Assembly: GCA_004213995.1 (NCBI GenBank)
Contig: SGZJ01000014.1
Span: 1 to 38,025 of the forward strand
Length of the DNA stretch: 38,025 bases
Source of the DNA: Flavobacteriales bacterium
GTDB lineage: Bacteria > Bacteroidota > Bacteroidia > Flavobacteriales > Flavobacteriaceae
Direction: 5' to 3'
Below the pieces are notes generated by a model. That model did not search any database and was not told where the DNA came from. It worked only from the letters and a program-made list of their open reading frames with translations. Position numbers and translations under genes: made by a program. This document shows, piece after piece, positions 18,246 through 28,393 of this stretch (positions are counted from its first letter, which is position 1; each line of letters opens with the position of its first letter).

Positions 18246-18316
18246 CAGAATTTTTTTTAATTGACTACAAATAAATGTAAAATTTATTGACTATTTCTTA
18301 ATAAAGTTATAAATAA

Positions 18317-18646
18317 TCAAAATAACAACTGCTTTTTGTTATTAGACTTCCATTTTGCTTGATATTTGTTTTTCACGAAATATACGTTTAACTCACCTTG
18401 ATATTTTTTGTCCACAAAAAAAACTTTAAAATCTGCTTGATAAGCATAGTCGCAGAAGTACCATAACCCTGAGTTACCTTTAGCTTCATATTTGTTTTTC
18501 AATTTATAAACTAATAAATCTGCTTGGTACTCATGGTCAACTACATGAACCTTTAAGTCTGCCTGATATGAATAGTCAACAGAGTAAAAAGTCTGAGAAA
18601 ATAAGGATACACTTGGAAACAATAAAATAAATAGAAATAATCTCAT
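18317..18646 (-). CDS. Secreted six-repeat protein of the DUF6150 / 7(1) septoil-knot type
   Basis: A 109-residue protein with a signal peptide to about residue 18 (SVSLFSQ). The mature part is six copies of a Y-(Q/E)-(A/G)-(D/E/K) unit at Y27, Y40, Y53, Y69, Y82 and Y95. Spacings are 13, 13, 16, 13 and 13, so there are two three-repeat halves around the central GNSGLWYF. This pattern fits the DUF6150 family as I remember it, for which a 7(1)-knotted fold has been reported. Cellular role unknown. The gene begins 20 bp after the HTH-FGE-hydrolase fusion on the same strand, so cotranscription is likely, and dsbD follows 71 bp later. There is one cysteine (C65). Family call from memory of the repeat, not a search. 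Confidence 0.75.
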   Translation of the reverse strand: MRLFLFILLFPSVSLFSQTFYSVDYSYQADLKVHVVDHEYQADLLVYKLKNKYEAKGNSGLWYFCDYAYQADFKVFFVDKKYQGELNVYFVKNKYQAKWKSNNKKQLLF

Positions 18647-18666
18647 TGTTAAATATAATGAATAAA

Positions 18667-20958
18667 TTACTTGTTGTTAATCCATTCTAAGGTCTCTTCT
18701 CTAACAATATGTGGTGGAACATAATGAGCGTAATCAACAACTACATGTCTTTTGTTGTTATTATCTAAATTCATAAGATTAAAAAGAGGTAATTGAGAAG
18801 ATTGATAAGGAAAATAAAAATCATACCTACCATTTAAAAGTAAAGTAGGGGTCTTTATTCTAGCAGCATATTTTTCTGGCTGAATTTCTTCTCTAACATC
18901 ATCTAATGAAATTCCTCCTACATACAAGATTCCTGTTTTGAACCTATCTTCAATTGCCAAAATATTTACTCCTACTTGACCTCCCCAGCTTACCCCAAAA
19001 TAGTGTGGCTCATAACCATTTTGAATTGCATAATCCACTGCGTATCTAACTTCTTTCACCCACGTAATTAAATGGTCTCTATAATTCATTGTAGTATTTC
19101 CAATATCAGTATTCATTCCATCTTGTCGAGAGTAAGTACTTAAATACTCCGGGAATATAACATCAACACCCGAATTTACCATTTCAGTCATCCAAGTTGG
19201 ATAAGTAATTTTATCTCTTAACAAAGCATTAGAACCTGGAAAATATATAAGTGCTTTTTTAGATTTTATCTCAGGGTCTGATAAAAGATGATGAACGGGC
19301 ATTGTGAAATTAGAACTAGTTATGTTTGATGATCTACAATAAAATTCCTGATCAGTTACTTTTGAAGTTTCGAATTGTTCAAAGTTGATGTTATTTTTAT
19401 CATACATAAACAAACTTTCAATTAAATCCCATTCTTTTTCAGTTGTTCTGTAATTTTCATAAAAGTTTCTTAGTTTTTCTCTTTTGTAAAAAATTTCACC
19501 AGAATTATCAGACTCAATTTTTTTAACTAATCTAATGCCATTGTAACTAGATCTATTCCATGCATTTTGAGAATAAAATTCAAAAGGCACATAAGTATCA
19601 TCAACAAATGAACCACCTAAAATACCTCTACTATTTTCGTCTTTAATATTATTACTTACCCATTCTCTTACATTACCAGCCATATCAAAAATCCCATTAT
19701 TATTTTCTGAATCGGATTCTATTCTTGATTTGGTATAGTTATATGAGTTAATATTTGCATTTTTTAAAGCTCTTTCTGGTCTATTTCTATCGAATGCATA
19801 AAACCATTCTGCAACACTTGGCAACGACATATTTCTAAACTTCGCATAAGCATAAGCTTCATACCAAGATATACCAGAAACAGGATATAATTCTTTACCA
19901 TTTTCATAGGTTCCTTGATACCAATCTTTAGGTGAAGGGAAATTAGCTTTGTCAACGAAAGTAGTTTTTACATCATTGAAGCTAATTGGCTCTCCTTCAT
20001 ACATTATATCGATAGGCCAGAATTCTTCTCTGTAATAGCCATTAGCATCCACAAATTCTTTATAATCTTTATTAGAAACCTCATATTTATCCATGTAAAA
20101 AGGTTTAATTAAAAGGTTTTCATGAGATTTTGAATAGTTCGTATTTGCTAGAAATAAGTCTCTTTCAGGAAAATAAACACCTTCTTCATTTAGCTTATTA
20201 TCCAGAGTTATTTTGACATTTTTAAAATTTCTAGCAGATGTAAAAAACTGAAAAGACTCTTTACCATCTTGTTCTACTTTTATTTGATTATATACAGAAA
20301 TGAGTTCACTTGGGAATAGTGCTAGTGAGTCATTAATTTTAGTAAGTTTACTCCATTCAAATTTATCACTAGTACGCCACGAAATATTATAATTTCTAAT
20401 TTTTTTACTAAGTAAAACTGAATCATTAATTAATAAGGTTTCATATTCTAAATTGTTAATTTTAGAATATTCTTGTAGCATAAGTTTTTTATTTTCTTTT
20501 TCAGAATTATCAATTACATTGATATAAGGAACAAGAAGAATTAATATTAAGGCAAATAATATTGAATAAATCAAGTAAGACAAATTTGACTTGTTACGAA
20601 TGACAGAAATCATCGCGTTTTTAAATTGTCTTGTAAGCTTGGTGTTATTTAAAGAAGCATTAGGACTATAACCAAACTCGTCCTTAAATGATTTAGAAAA
20701 ATAAGAAAGAGATGAAAATCCAGAGTCATATGCGATTTCAGAAACATTTTTTTTGCCTGTCTTTAATAACTCTTGAGCATAATTAAGTCTATAAAACCTA
20801 ATGTAATTAGAGATAGATCTGCTGGTTTTATTTTTAATTGCATCGCGAGCAGTATTTTTGTCTAGGCCAGTATTTTCCAACAACTGAGAAGTAGAATACT
20901 TGCTATCCTTAAAATTTAAATTAATGTCTTCTAAGACAATTTCATAATTACTTTTCAT
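18667..20958 (-). CDS. Membrane-tethered fusion: AraC-type HTH, one helix, FGE/SUMF1-like domain, alpha/beta hydrolase
   Basis: Exact function unknown. Residues 1-105 form an AraC-type DNA-binding domain with a clear second HTH (NVSEIAYDSGFSSLSYFSKSF, then GYSPNASL). One strong membrane helix spans about 126-147. Residues 286-480 are a formylglycine-generating-enzyme-like fold (FYMDKYEVSNKDYKEFVDANG, FDMAGNVREWV, GILGGSF, GIRLVKK). The cysteines used by true FGEs are absent from its C-terminal region, so oxidase activity is unlikely. Residues 560-763 are an alpha/beta hydrolase with S657 (GVSWGG), D713 (NGRYDF) and H745 or H750, a plausible intact triad. With the HTH in the cytosol, both enzyme-like domains would be periplasmic, so it resembles a ToxR/CadC-style one-component sensor. 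It lies divergent to DUF6607 and just upstream of the knot-type gene. Confidence 0.85.
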   Translation of the reverse strand: MKSNYEIVLEDINLNFKDSKYSTSQLLENTGLDKNTARDAIKNKTSRSISNYIRFYRLNYAQELLKTGKKNVSEIAYDSGFSSLSYFSKSFKDEFGYSPNASLNNTKLTRQFKNAMISVIRNKSNLSYLIYSILFALILILLVPYINVIDNSEKENKKLMLQEYSKINNLEYETLLINDSVLLSKKIRNYNISWRTSDKFEWSKLTKINDSLALFPSELISVYNQIKVEQDGKESFQFFTSARNFKNVKITLDNKLNEEGVYFPERDLFLANTNYSKSHENLLIKPFYMDKYEVSNKDYKEFVDANGYYREEFWPIDIMYEGEPISFNDVKTTFVDKANFPSPKDWYQGTYENGKELYPVSGISWYEAYAYAKFRNMSLPSVAEWFYAFDRNRPERALKNANINSYNYTKSRIESDSENNNGIFDMAGNVREWVSNNIKDENSRGILGGSFVDDTYVPFEFYSQNAWNRSSYNGIRLVKKIESDNSGEIFYKREKLRNFYENYRTTEKEWDLIESLFMYDKNNINFEQFETSKVTDQEFYCRSSNITSSNFTMPVHHLLSDPEIKSKKALIYFPGSNALLRDKITYPTWMTEMVNSGVDVIFPEYLSTYSRQDGMNTDIGNTTMNYRDHLITWVKEVRYAVDYAIQNGYEPHYFGVSWGGQVGVNILAIEDRFKTGILYVGGISLDDVREEIQPEKYAARIKTPTLLLNGRYDFYFPYQSSQLPLFNLMNLDNNNKRHVVVDYAHYVPPHIVREETLEWINNK

Positions 20959-21189
20959 AATTGAGACTTGAATGGGATAAATTTAAATTTACAATAATGA
21001 AACAAAACCTAATATTACAAATATAAAAATTGTTTTAACTATTTGAAATAACCCTTTAATCTACAGTGTAAAAGAAATCAAAAGCAATTAATTTTTTTTT
21101 AATGATTAAAACAAGCAAGTTATTAAATATTAACTTAAAAATTTAATAAAAAATATTCAAAAAAATTTTTATTTAGAATCATTCTTAAT

Positions 21190-21197
21190 TAAATTTG
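21190..21197 (+). promoter_or_regulatory. -7 promoter element of the DUF6607 gene
   Basis: TAAATTTG is a perfect TAnnTTTG match, with TTTT at the -33 position 19 bp upstream, 37 bp before the ATG at 21235. The 276-bp divergent region 20959-21234 between the AraC-type fusion and DUF6607 is otherwise AT-rich, with no ORF. Confidence 0.6.
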
Positions 21198-21234
21198 TTG
21201 TAAATATATATAATACTTAACTAATAACAATAAA

Positions 21235-22146
21235 ATGAACAAAAAGATAATAATTCCAATTATGGTTATGGCTTTAAGCCTTTCTGTATATGCACAAAAT
21301 AAAAAAACACAAGACAGAAATGCAATTAAAAAAATGTGTGGGTGCTTTGAAGTGGAATTTAACTTTGCAGAAACTTTTAAATACTCTAGCGACAGCACTT
21401 ATGTGCCTTCAAATAATTACAGAACAGCAGGCTTAGAGTGGGCTCAACAAGTAGATGATGAAAATAATAAAATCTCAATTCAACATATTTTACTTGTGGG
21501 CTCTGAATCTTCACCATATATAATGAAGCATTGGAAACAAGACTGGATTTTTGAGAACCAAGAGTTCTATGTGTATAACGGAAATAATAGCTGGAACTAT
21601 GAGACAAAATTTAAAGGAGAAGTAAAAAATCAGTGGACACAAAAGGTATATCAAGTTGATGATAGTCCAAGATATGAGGGATCTGCCACTTGGGTACATG
21701 TAGATGGTAAAAGCTACTGGGAGAACATTACTAATGCACCTCTCCCAAGAAGAGAGTATAGCAAAAGAAGTGACTACAATATCATGGTTAGGGGAAATAG
21801 GCATGAGATTATAAGTGAAGGGTGGATACATGATCAAGATAATAGTAAAATCATTAGATCAAAAGACAAAAACGATATTTTGATCGCTAAAGAAAAAGGG
21901 GTCAATTATTATAAAAGAGTAGATGACAGCAGGTGTAAGGCTGCTGCGGACTGGTGGACACAAAATTACTCAAAGTGGAAAACAGTAAGAGATAAATGGA
22001 ACGAAGTATATTCTAAAAAAACAGACTTAAAACTACATTCACTAGTTGATTCAAAGCCTCTGTATAGTTATTTGTTCGATGATGCAATGATTAATGAAGA
22101 AACGATAAATAAAACAATTGAATCCTTTATAAATTTAGATGAATAA
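21235..22146 (+). CDS. DUF6607 family periplasmic protein
   Basis: Function not established. A signal peptide ends near residue 20 (LSVYAQ), and the 303-residue protein has the family features I recall: a CGCFEVEFNFAETF motif at about 35-48, a Trp-rich middle (YIMKHWKQDWIFENQEFYVYNGNNSWNYE given here only by its aromatic residues' range, about 94-122), a central segment with PRYEGSATWVH, and the closing motif KAAADWWTQNYSKWKTVRD. DUF6607 genes often sit near TonB-dependent receptors. Here the neighbour is the divergent AraC-type membrane fusion, which is a candidate regulator of this gene (inference). A perfect -7 element precedes it. Confidence 0.82.
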   Translation: MNKKIIIPIMVMALSLSVYAQNKKTQDRNAIKKMCGCFEVEFNFAETFKYSSDSTYVPSNNYRTAGLEWAQQVDDENNKISIQHILLVGSESSPYIMKHWKQDWIFENQEFYVYNGNNSWNYETKFKGEVKNQWTQKVYQVDDSPRYEGSATWVHVDGKSYWENITNAPLPRREYSKRSDYNIMVRGNRHEIISEGWIHDQDNSKIIRSKDKNDILIAKEKGVNYYKRVDDSRCKAAADWWTQNYSKWKTVRDKWNEVYSKKTDLKLHSLVDSKPLYSYLFDDAMINEETINKTIESFINLDE

Positions 22147-22179
22147 TAGAATTATCCATTCTATTAACTATTATAACTA

Positions 22180-22755
22180 TTAAGGCATTGTTTTGCCTAG
22201 AAATACATTTACTTTAGAATTTAGTGGATTGCCACTTGCTCTTCTATTTGTAACAACTTGACCACAATGCCAAATAGCATCAGCCATAGGACCATTTAAA
22301 TGATTCCAAAAAGGAAATTTCAATTTATTATCACCTTGACTAAATTCAATATTTATTTGAGATAAATCTGTAGTTTCTTTTAACTTGCTTTTTACATACA
22401 TAAAATTATTTAAAGTTTCTTTTCTCAAATTTGTATAATCTAATTTATCTTGTTTAAAGTCAAATTCTTTTCCGTCAAAGGATGCTACAATCATAAGTGA
22501 GAGACCATATATATGCTCAATTACCTCCATTGTAGACCTACTATCTTCACTGGGCTTATAATTTAAATCATTTTCAGTCAAAGATTCTGTAGACCAATAA
22601 AATCTATATCCTAAACCATCAATTAGTCTAGATATAACATTTGTTGGAGTATATTCACTAGGGTAATCACCAATTTCAGAAAATGGTAGATTTTTTTCTT
22701 GAGAATTCATAATTAAAGGAATTATAGTTAATAGAACAAAGGTAATTTTTTTCAT
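22180..22755 (-). CDS. Secreted DinB-like four-helix protein
   Basis: The DinB/YfiT superfamily contains metal-binding four-helix bundles, some of them thiol transferases; the substrate here is unknown. The open frame starts at 22821, but the ATG at 22755 gives a clean signal peptide (KKITFVLLTIIPLIMNSQ) and 191 residues, and an A-rich start region precedes it. Histidines fall where the fold binds its metal: one in MEVIEHIYGLS, then HLNGPMADAIWHCGQVVTNRRASG, which is the usual DinB C-terminal motif. It converges on DUF6607, with 33 bp containing a weak AATAGAAT/ATTCTATT inverted repeat. The tRNA-Arg gene is upstream on the same strand. Confidence 0.8.
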   Translation of the reverse strand: MKKITFVLLTIIPLIMNSQEKNLPFSEIGDYPSEYTPTNVISRLIDGLGYRFYWSTESLTENDLNYKPSEDSRSTMEVIEHIYGLSLMIVASFDGKEFDFKQDKLDYTNLRKETLNNFMYVKSKLKETTDLSQINIEFSQGDNKLKFPFWNHLNGPMADAIWHCGQVVTNRRASGNPLNSKVNVFLGKTMP

Positions 22756-22852
22756 TTTTTTTATTTTGTTAGTTAAACTTATACATTTTTTAAAGATAAA
22801 CAATTTCATATGCAAAGACATGATTTTTAAACCTTCACTTGGGAATAAATTG

Positions 22853-22924
22853 TAGCCCCGACAGGAATCGAACCTGTATCAAAAGTTTAGGAAACTTCTA
22901 TTCTATCCATTAAACTACGGGGCT
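22853..22924 (-). tRNA. tRNA-Arg, anticodon CCT
   Basis: The minus strand folds as a 72-nt cloverleaf. A perfect 7-bp acceptor stem (AGCCCCG with CGGGGCT) has discriminator A. The anticodon stem GAAGT/ACTTT encloses the loop TTCCTAA, giving anticodon CCT. The T arm ACAGG-TTCGATT-CCTGT is canonical. The 3' CCA is not encoded. It would read AGG codons. Confidence 0.95.
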
Positions 22925-22999
22925 AAAAAAAAGATATTATTAATAGCTAGCAAAAGTAATTATAATCTTATGTACTTTTATGTTATAAATAATAATCTT

Positions 23000-23617
23000 A
23001 TGAAAGAGAAAGAAAAACATTGGGAGAAGATTTATGAAACTAAAAATTTAGATGGAGTGAGCTGGTTTCAGAAAAAACCACTTACATCTCTTTCTTTGAT
23101 TGAAATTTCAAATATTAATAAAGATGCTGAAATTATTGATGTTGGATGTGGCAAAAGCTTTCTAATTGACAATTTACTAGAAAAAAAATATTCAAAAGTT
23201 AGCTTACTCGATATTTCAAATAATGCCTTAAAAGAGGTCAAGAGTAGAACAAAAAACTTTCCTAATTCTGGTATATTTTATAACTCAGATATTTTAGACT
23301 TTAAGGCTAAAACAAGTTTTGACTTATGGCATGACAGAGCTGTATTTCATTTTTTAACTAAGAGTGATGAAATAAACAAATACATTAACATCTGTGAGAA
23401 ACAGATAAACAAAAATGGGTATTTAATCATTGGAACTTTTTCAGAAAATGGTCCTCTCAAATGTAGTGGTTTAGAAATAAGGAAATATTCTGTTGAAAAT
23501 TTGAAAGAACTGTTTTCTAATAGTTTTAAGTTAGTAGACCACTTGAATATAGACCATGTCACTCCATTTGACACTGTTCAAAATTTTAATTTCTGTGTTC
23601 TTAAAAAGGTGAATTAA
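23000..23617 (+). CDS. Class I SAM-dependent methyltransferase
   Basis: A cytosolic methyltransferase of unknown substrate. Motif I (IIDVGCGKSFLIDNLL, near residue 50) binds S-adenosylmethionine, and an acidic end of strand 2 follows (VSLLDISNNAL). A later motif, DLWHDRAVFHFLTKSDEINKY, is typical of TehB/thiopurine-like small methyltransferases. The frame extends ten codons upstream to 22970, but the ATG at 23000 (MKEKEKHWEKIYETK) matches the usual family start HWE.IY and gives 205 residues. It is divergent from the tRNA and its stop directly abuts the stop of a small minus-strand ORF. Confidence 0.88.
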   Translation: MKEKEKHWEKIYETKNLDGVSWFQKKPLTSLSLIEISNINKDAEIIDVGCGKSFLIDNLLEKKYSKVSLLDISNNALKEVKSRTKNFPNSGIFYNSDILDFKAKTSFDLWHDRAVFHFLTKSDEINKYINICEKQINKNGYLIIGTFSENGPLKCSGLEIRKYSVENLKELFSNSFKLVDHLNIDHVTPFDTVQNFNFCVLKKVN

Positions 23618-23755
23618 TTAATCTTTTGTAATTTCAACTATCATATCTCTTGCGGTCATAAATTTCACTTTATGGACAGAGTCTTTAACTAAATTCTTAT
23701 CAATTCTATTTTCTAAATACTCTATAATTTCTTTTGCTGTTGAGTCTAAGTTCAT
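23618..23755 (-). CDS. Small hypothetical protein, 45 residues
   Basis: An ORF of 45 codons from ATG at 23755 to TAA at 23618, in the 206-bp space between the methyltransferase and the steroid-reductase-like gene. The product is charged and probably helical (MNLDSTAKEIIEYLENRID then KNLVKDSVHKVKFM, ending VEITKD), with a soluble, amphipathic pattern and no signal peptide. It fills the gap exactly, tail to tail with the methyltransferase. Family not recognised. The sensible amino-acid mix in an AT-rich gap is the only support. Confidence 0.45.
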   Translation of the reverse strand: MNLDSTAKEIIEYLENRIDKNLVKDSVHKVKFMTARDMIVEITKD

Positions 23756-23823
23756 ATTATAAATTTATCAAATTAATAACAATAACATTCATTATATTTA
23801 ATTTATTAATTAAATGAATTTAA

Positions 23824-24567
23824 ATGTTTGAACTAATAAACTATGTATGGATTAGTGTAGCAGTAATAACCTTTTTATTATTAGTCATTTTCAAAATTAA
23901 AGCACCATATGGAAGGCATAGCAATAATAAATGGGGAGCTGTTATTTCGAACAAATGGGGATGGTTTATAATGGAGCTTCCTGCATTTTTAATAATGCCA
24001 ATAATTACATTAATGGGGCCAGCTGAAAAAAACGAATTAACTTATTTGTTGGTTTTATTATGGGTATTGCATTATTTTAACAGAACATTTATTTTTCCTT
24101 TTAAGCTGAAAACAAAGGATAAAAAGATGCCTTTAATAATTGTTTTTAGCGCTATACTCTTTAACTCTGTAAATGGTTTTTTAAATGGATACTTCTTAGG
24201 ATATTTAAACACAGAACTGTCATCTGTAATATCACTAAATGTAATGATTGGTCTTGTTGTTTTTTTTACTGGAATGTACATTAATAAAAATGCAGATAAG
24301 CATTTAATATCTTTAAGAACAAGCAATGAGAATTATCAAATTCCTTATGGAGGTATGTTTAAATATATTTCTTGTCCAAACCATTTTGGTGAAGTAATAG
24401 AATGGATTGGGTTTATGTTAATAGCCTGTAATTTACCATCAATGACTTTTGCTATATGGACATTTTGTAATTTAAGCCCAAGATCACTTAATCATCATAA
24501 ATGGTACAAAGAAAGATTTGATAATTACCCTAAAAATAGAAAAGCTATTTTACCTTATATATTATAA
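23824..24567 (+). CDS. Steroid 5-alpha-reductase / 3-oxo-5-alpha-steroid 4-dehydrogenase family membrane protein
   Basis: Members of this membrane family reduce C=C bonds using NADPH. The bacterial substrate is not known and need not be a steroid. The 247 residues form several helices. The conserved C-terminal half is clear: PYGGMFKYISCPNHFGE, EWIGFMLIA, and the final NLSPRSLNHHKWYKERFDNYP, with the Asn, Glu, His and Tyr pattern of the cofactor-binding end. Early motifs APYGRHS and LHYFNRTFIFP also match the SRD5A group. Length is normal, so it looks complete. It converges on the T9SS cargo gene with 8 bp between stops. Confidence 0.88.
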   Translation: MFELINYVWISVAVITFLLLVIFKIKAPYGRHSNNKWGAVISNKWGWFIMELPAFLIMPIITLMGPAEKNELTYLLVLLWVLHYFNRTFIFPFKLKTKDKKMPLIIVFSAILFNSVNGFLNGYFLGYLNTELSSVISLNVMIGLVVFFTGMYINKNADKHLISLRTSNENYQIPYGGMFKYISCPNHFGEVIEWIGFMLIACNLPSMTFAIWTFCNLSPRSLNHHKWYKERFDNYPKNRKAILPYIL

Positions 24568-24575
24568 GTATTAGC

Positions 24576-25871
24576 TTACTTTTTTACAATCTTAAAAGTT
24601 ATTGTGTTATTAATTTTCACAAAATATATACCCGCGTTATAAGAGCTCATGTCCAAACTATTTGAAGAGTTGGTACTATATATTTTTTTTCCAAGAATAT
24701 TAAATACATCAATATTTTTTATCACAGTATTTGAAGAATCAATATTTAAATAATCTTCAACTGGATTTGGATAAAGTTTAAAACTATCTTTAGAAACACT
24801 TTCTAACCCAAGTGAAATTGGCGATCCAAAAGAAATATTATCAAAATAGTATACCGTTTGGTCATCTCCTGCAGATCCAAAGTTAAAAAATATGGATGCC
24901 ATAGTAAATGGGTAGCTTTCATTTAAAGCAGCAGTTCCTGCGGCTTCATTATTAAAGTCAAATTCTAATATTTCCCATCCGTCTGTTATAGTTGTAAAAG
25001 CTTCAGTTTCTACAGATTGTGTTGGATCATTATTATTCTCAATCTTTAGTCTTACGGGAATTCCTGTATTAGAACTACCAGTTACATAGATGTGTACATA
25101 CATTTTTGAGTTTGAGGAAGTTACTGGGATATTATTTTCTAGGCCTGTTTCATTGGTTAAAGTAACTCCTGCCCAAGTTGCGGCAATTCCACTTTTAATA
25201 AGTCTACCATAATTTCCGTTTATAGATTCAACTATGTTGGCATCTACATTATCATCTCCAAATGTAATTAATGAATAGTATACTGACGAATCATCATAAG
25301 TAATAGGCAAATCAATTTGAGCTAAACCACCTGTTGGATCTGTTTGAAATATATCATCGAAATAAAATGTAGAACTTTCTGATCCGTCTCCTATATTTCC
25401 AAAATCAAACATTAAAACTAACTTTCGGTAAGTTTCTGTTGGCTCGCCTGCGAAACTCCATGTTAACACTTCCCACTCATTAGTTGTCGTTGTTGTAGCG
25501 TCTCTTTCTGTAGCTGGTTCGGAAGGAAAATCTCCAATATCACCCTCTAACTTAAACTTCACTTGTAGTCCAGGAGCTGGAGAAAACACCCTCATATTTA
25601 TAGTAGTATTGACAGTGAAATCAATATAATTATCAAGTTCTATATAACTTCCTGCCCAAACATCACCACCATTTCTAATTATTTTTCCGACTAAATCACT
25701 TGGATTCAATTCATCAACATAAGGATTATCGATAACACTACCAGTTCCTCCGTTAAAATCAATAAAATCGTCAGTTGTGACAACACCATCTTCAAAATTA
25801 ATAGGAAGAGTTATTTGAGAGTAAGTTAATAATGTATTTAAAGCAACTATAAGTAAAATGTATTTTTTCAT
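24576..25871 (-). CDS. T9SS-secreted protein with two carbohydrate-binding-like modules
   Basis: A protein sent out by the type IX secretion system. A signal peptide ends near residue 18 (LTYSQ). Two tandem modules follow, about 20-180 and 190-350, each starting with a LPI-F/Y-(E/D)D motif and ending in a YYFDNI or FYFDDI strand, as in jelly-roll carbohydrate-binding modules. The C-terminal 75 residues are a type A sorting domain (LYPNPVEDYLNI, NILGKKIYS, AGIYFVKI, ending FKIVKK), which is cleaved and anchors cargo to the surface. No catalytic motif is seen, so it may be an adhesin or a glycan-binding protein. It stands alone; katG follows upstream on the same strand across a 180-bp gap. Confidence 0.88.
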   Translation of the reverse strand: MKKYILLIVALNTLLTYSQITLPINFEDGVVTTDDFIDFNGGTGSVIDNPYVDELNPSDLVGKIIRNGGDVWAGSYIELDNYIDFTVNTTINMRVFSPAPGLQVKFKLEGDIGDFPSEPATERDATTTTTNEWEVLTWSFAGEPTETYRKLVLMFDFGNIGDGSESSTFYFDDIFQTDPTGGLAQIDLPITYDDSSVYYSLITFGDDNVDANIVESINGNYGRLIKSGIAATWAGVTLTNETGLENNIPVTSSNSKMYVHIYVTGSSNTGIPVRLKIENNNDPTQSVETEAFTTITDGWEILEFDFNNEAAGTAALNESYPFTMASIFFNFGSAGDDQTVYYFDNISFGSPISLGLESVSKDSFKLYPNPVEDYLNIDSSNTVIKNIDVFNILGKKIYSTNSSNSLDMSSYNAGIYFVKINNTITFKIVKK

Positions 25872-26051
25872 GTCAAATTGTTTTAACTAAAGATATTAAA
25901 ATGATTACCTGAGAATATTATATTAGTATTTATTGTATAATTTATATGATTTGAGTCCATTTTTTATAAAAATCACAACAAACTTGTATTTTTTTTAAAT
26001 TATTACTTTCTTAAAGCGAAAACGTTATAGATACTACAATTTAAGCTAAGT

Positions 26052-28271
<2,220 letters not shown>

Positions 28272-28311
28272 TTAGTTAAAAGATATTTTAAAGTTGTAAT
28301 TAGTTCAAAAT

Positions 28312-28330
28312 CAAATTTATAAATTTATAA
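28312..28330 (-). promoter_or_regulatory. katG -7 element with overlapping palindrome
   Basis: On the minus strand TAAATTTG (28312-28319) is a perfect TAnnTTTG, 52 bp before the katG start. The palindrome TTATAAATTTATAA (28317-28330) overlaps it and has the look of a peroxide-regulator (PerR-like) half-site pair. In AT-rich DNA such palindromes are also frequent by chance. Confidence 0.4.
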
Positions 28331-28393
28331 TAAACAACTTCTTAATTTATTGTTATAAGTAAGTTAAGGCTAGTAATTTAGAAAGATTATAAA

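Noticed and set aside
19516-20103. Formylglycine-generating (sulfatase-activating) activity for the FGE-like domain
   Set aside because: The GGSF-to-GIR segment contains no cysteine where active FGEs carry their copper-binding pair, and no sulfatase gene is nearby.
22145-22165. AATAGAAT/ATTCTATT inverted repeat between DUF6607 and the DinB-like gene
   Set aside because: The stem is all AT except one pair and lacks a following T tract, so a terminator call is not supported.
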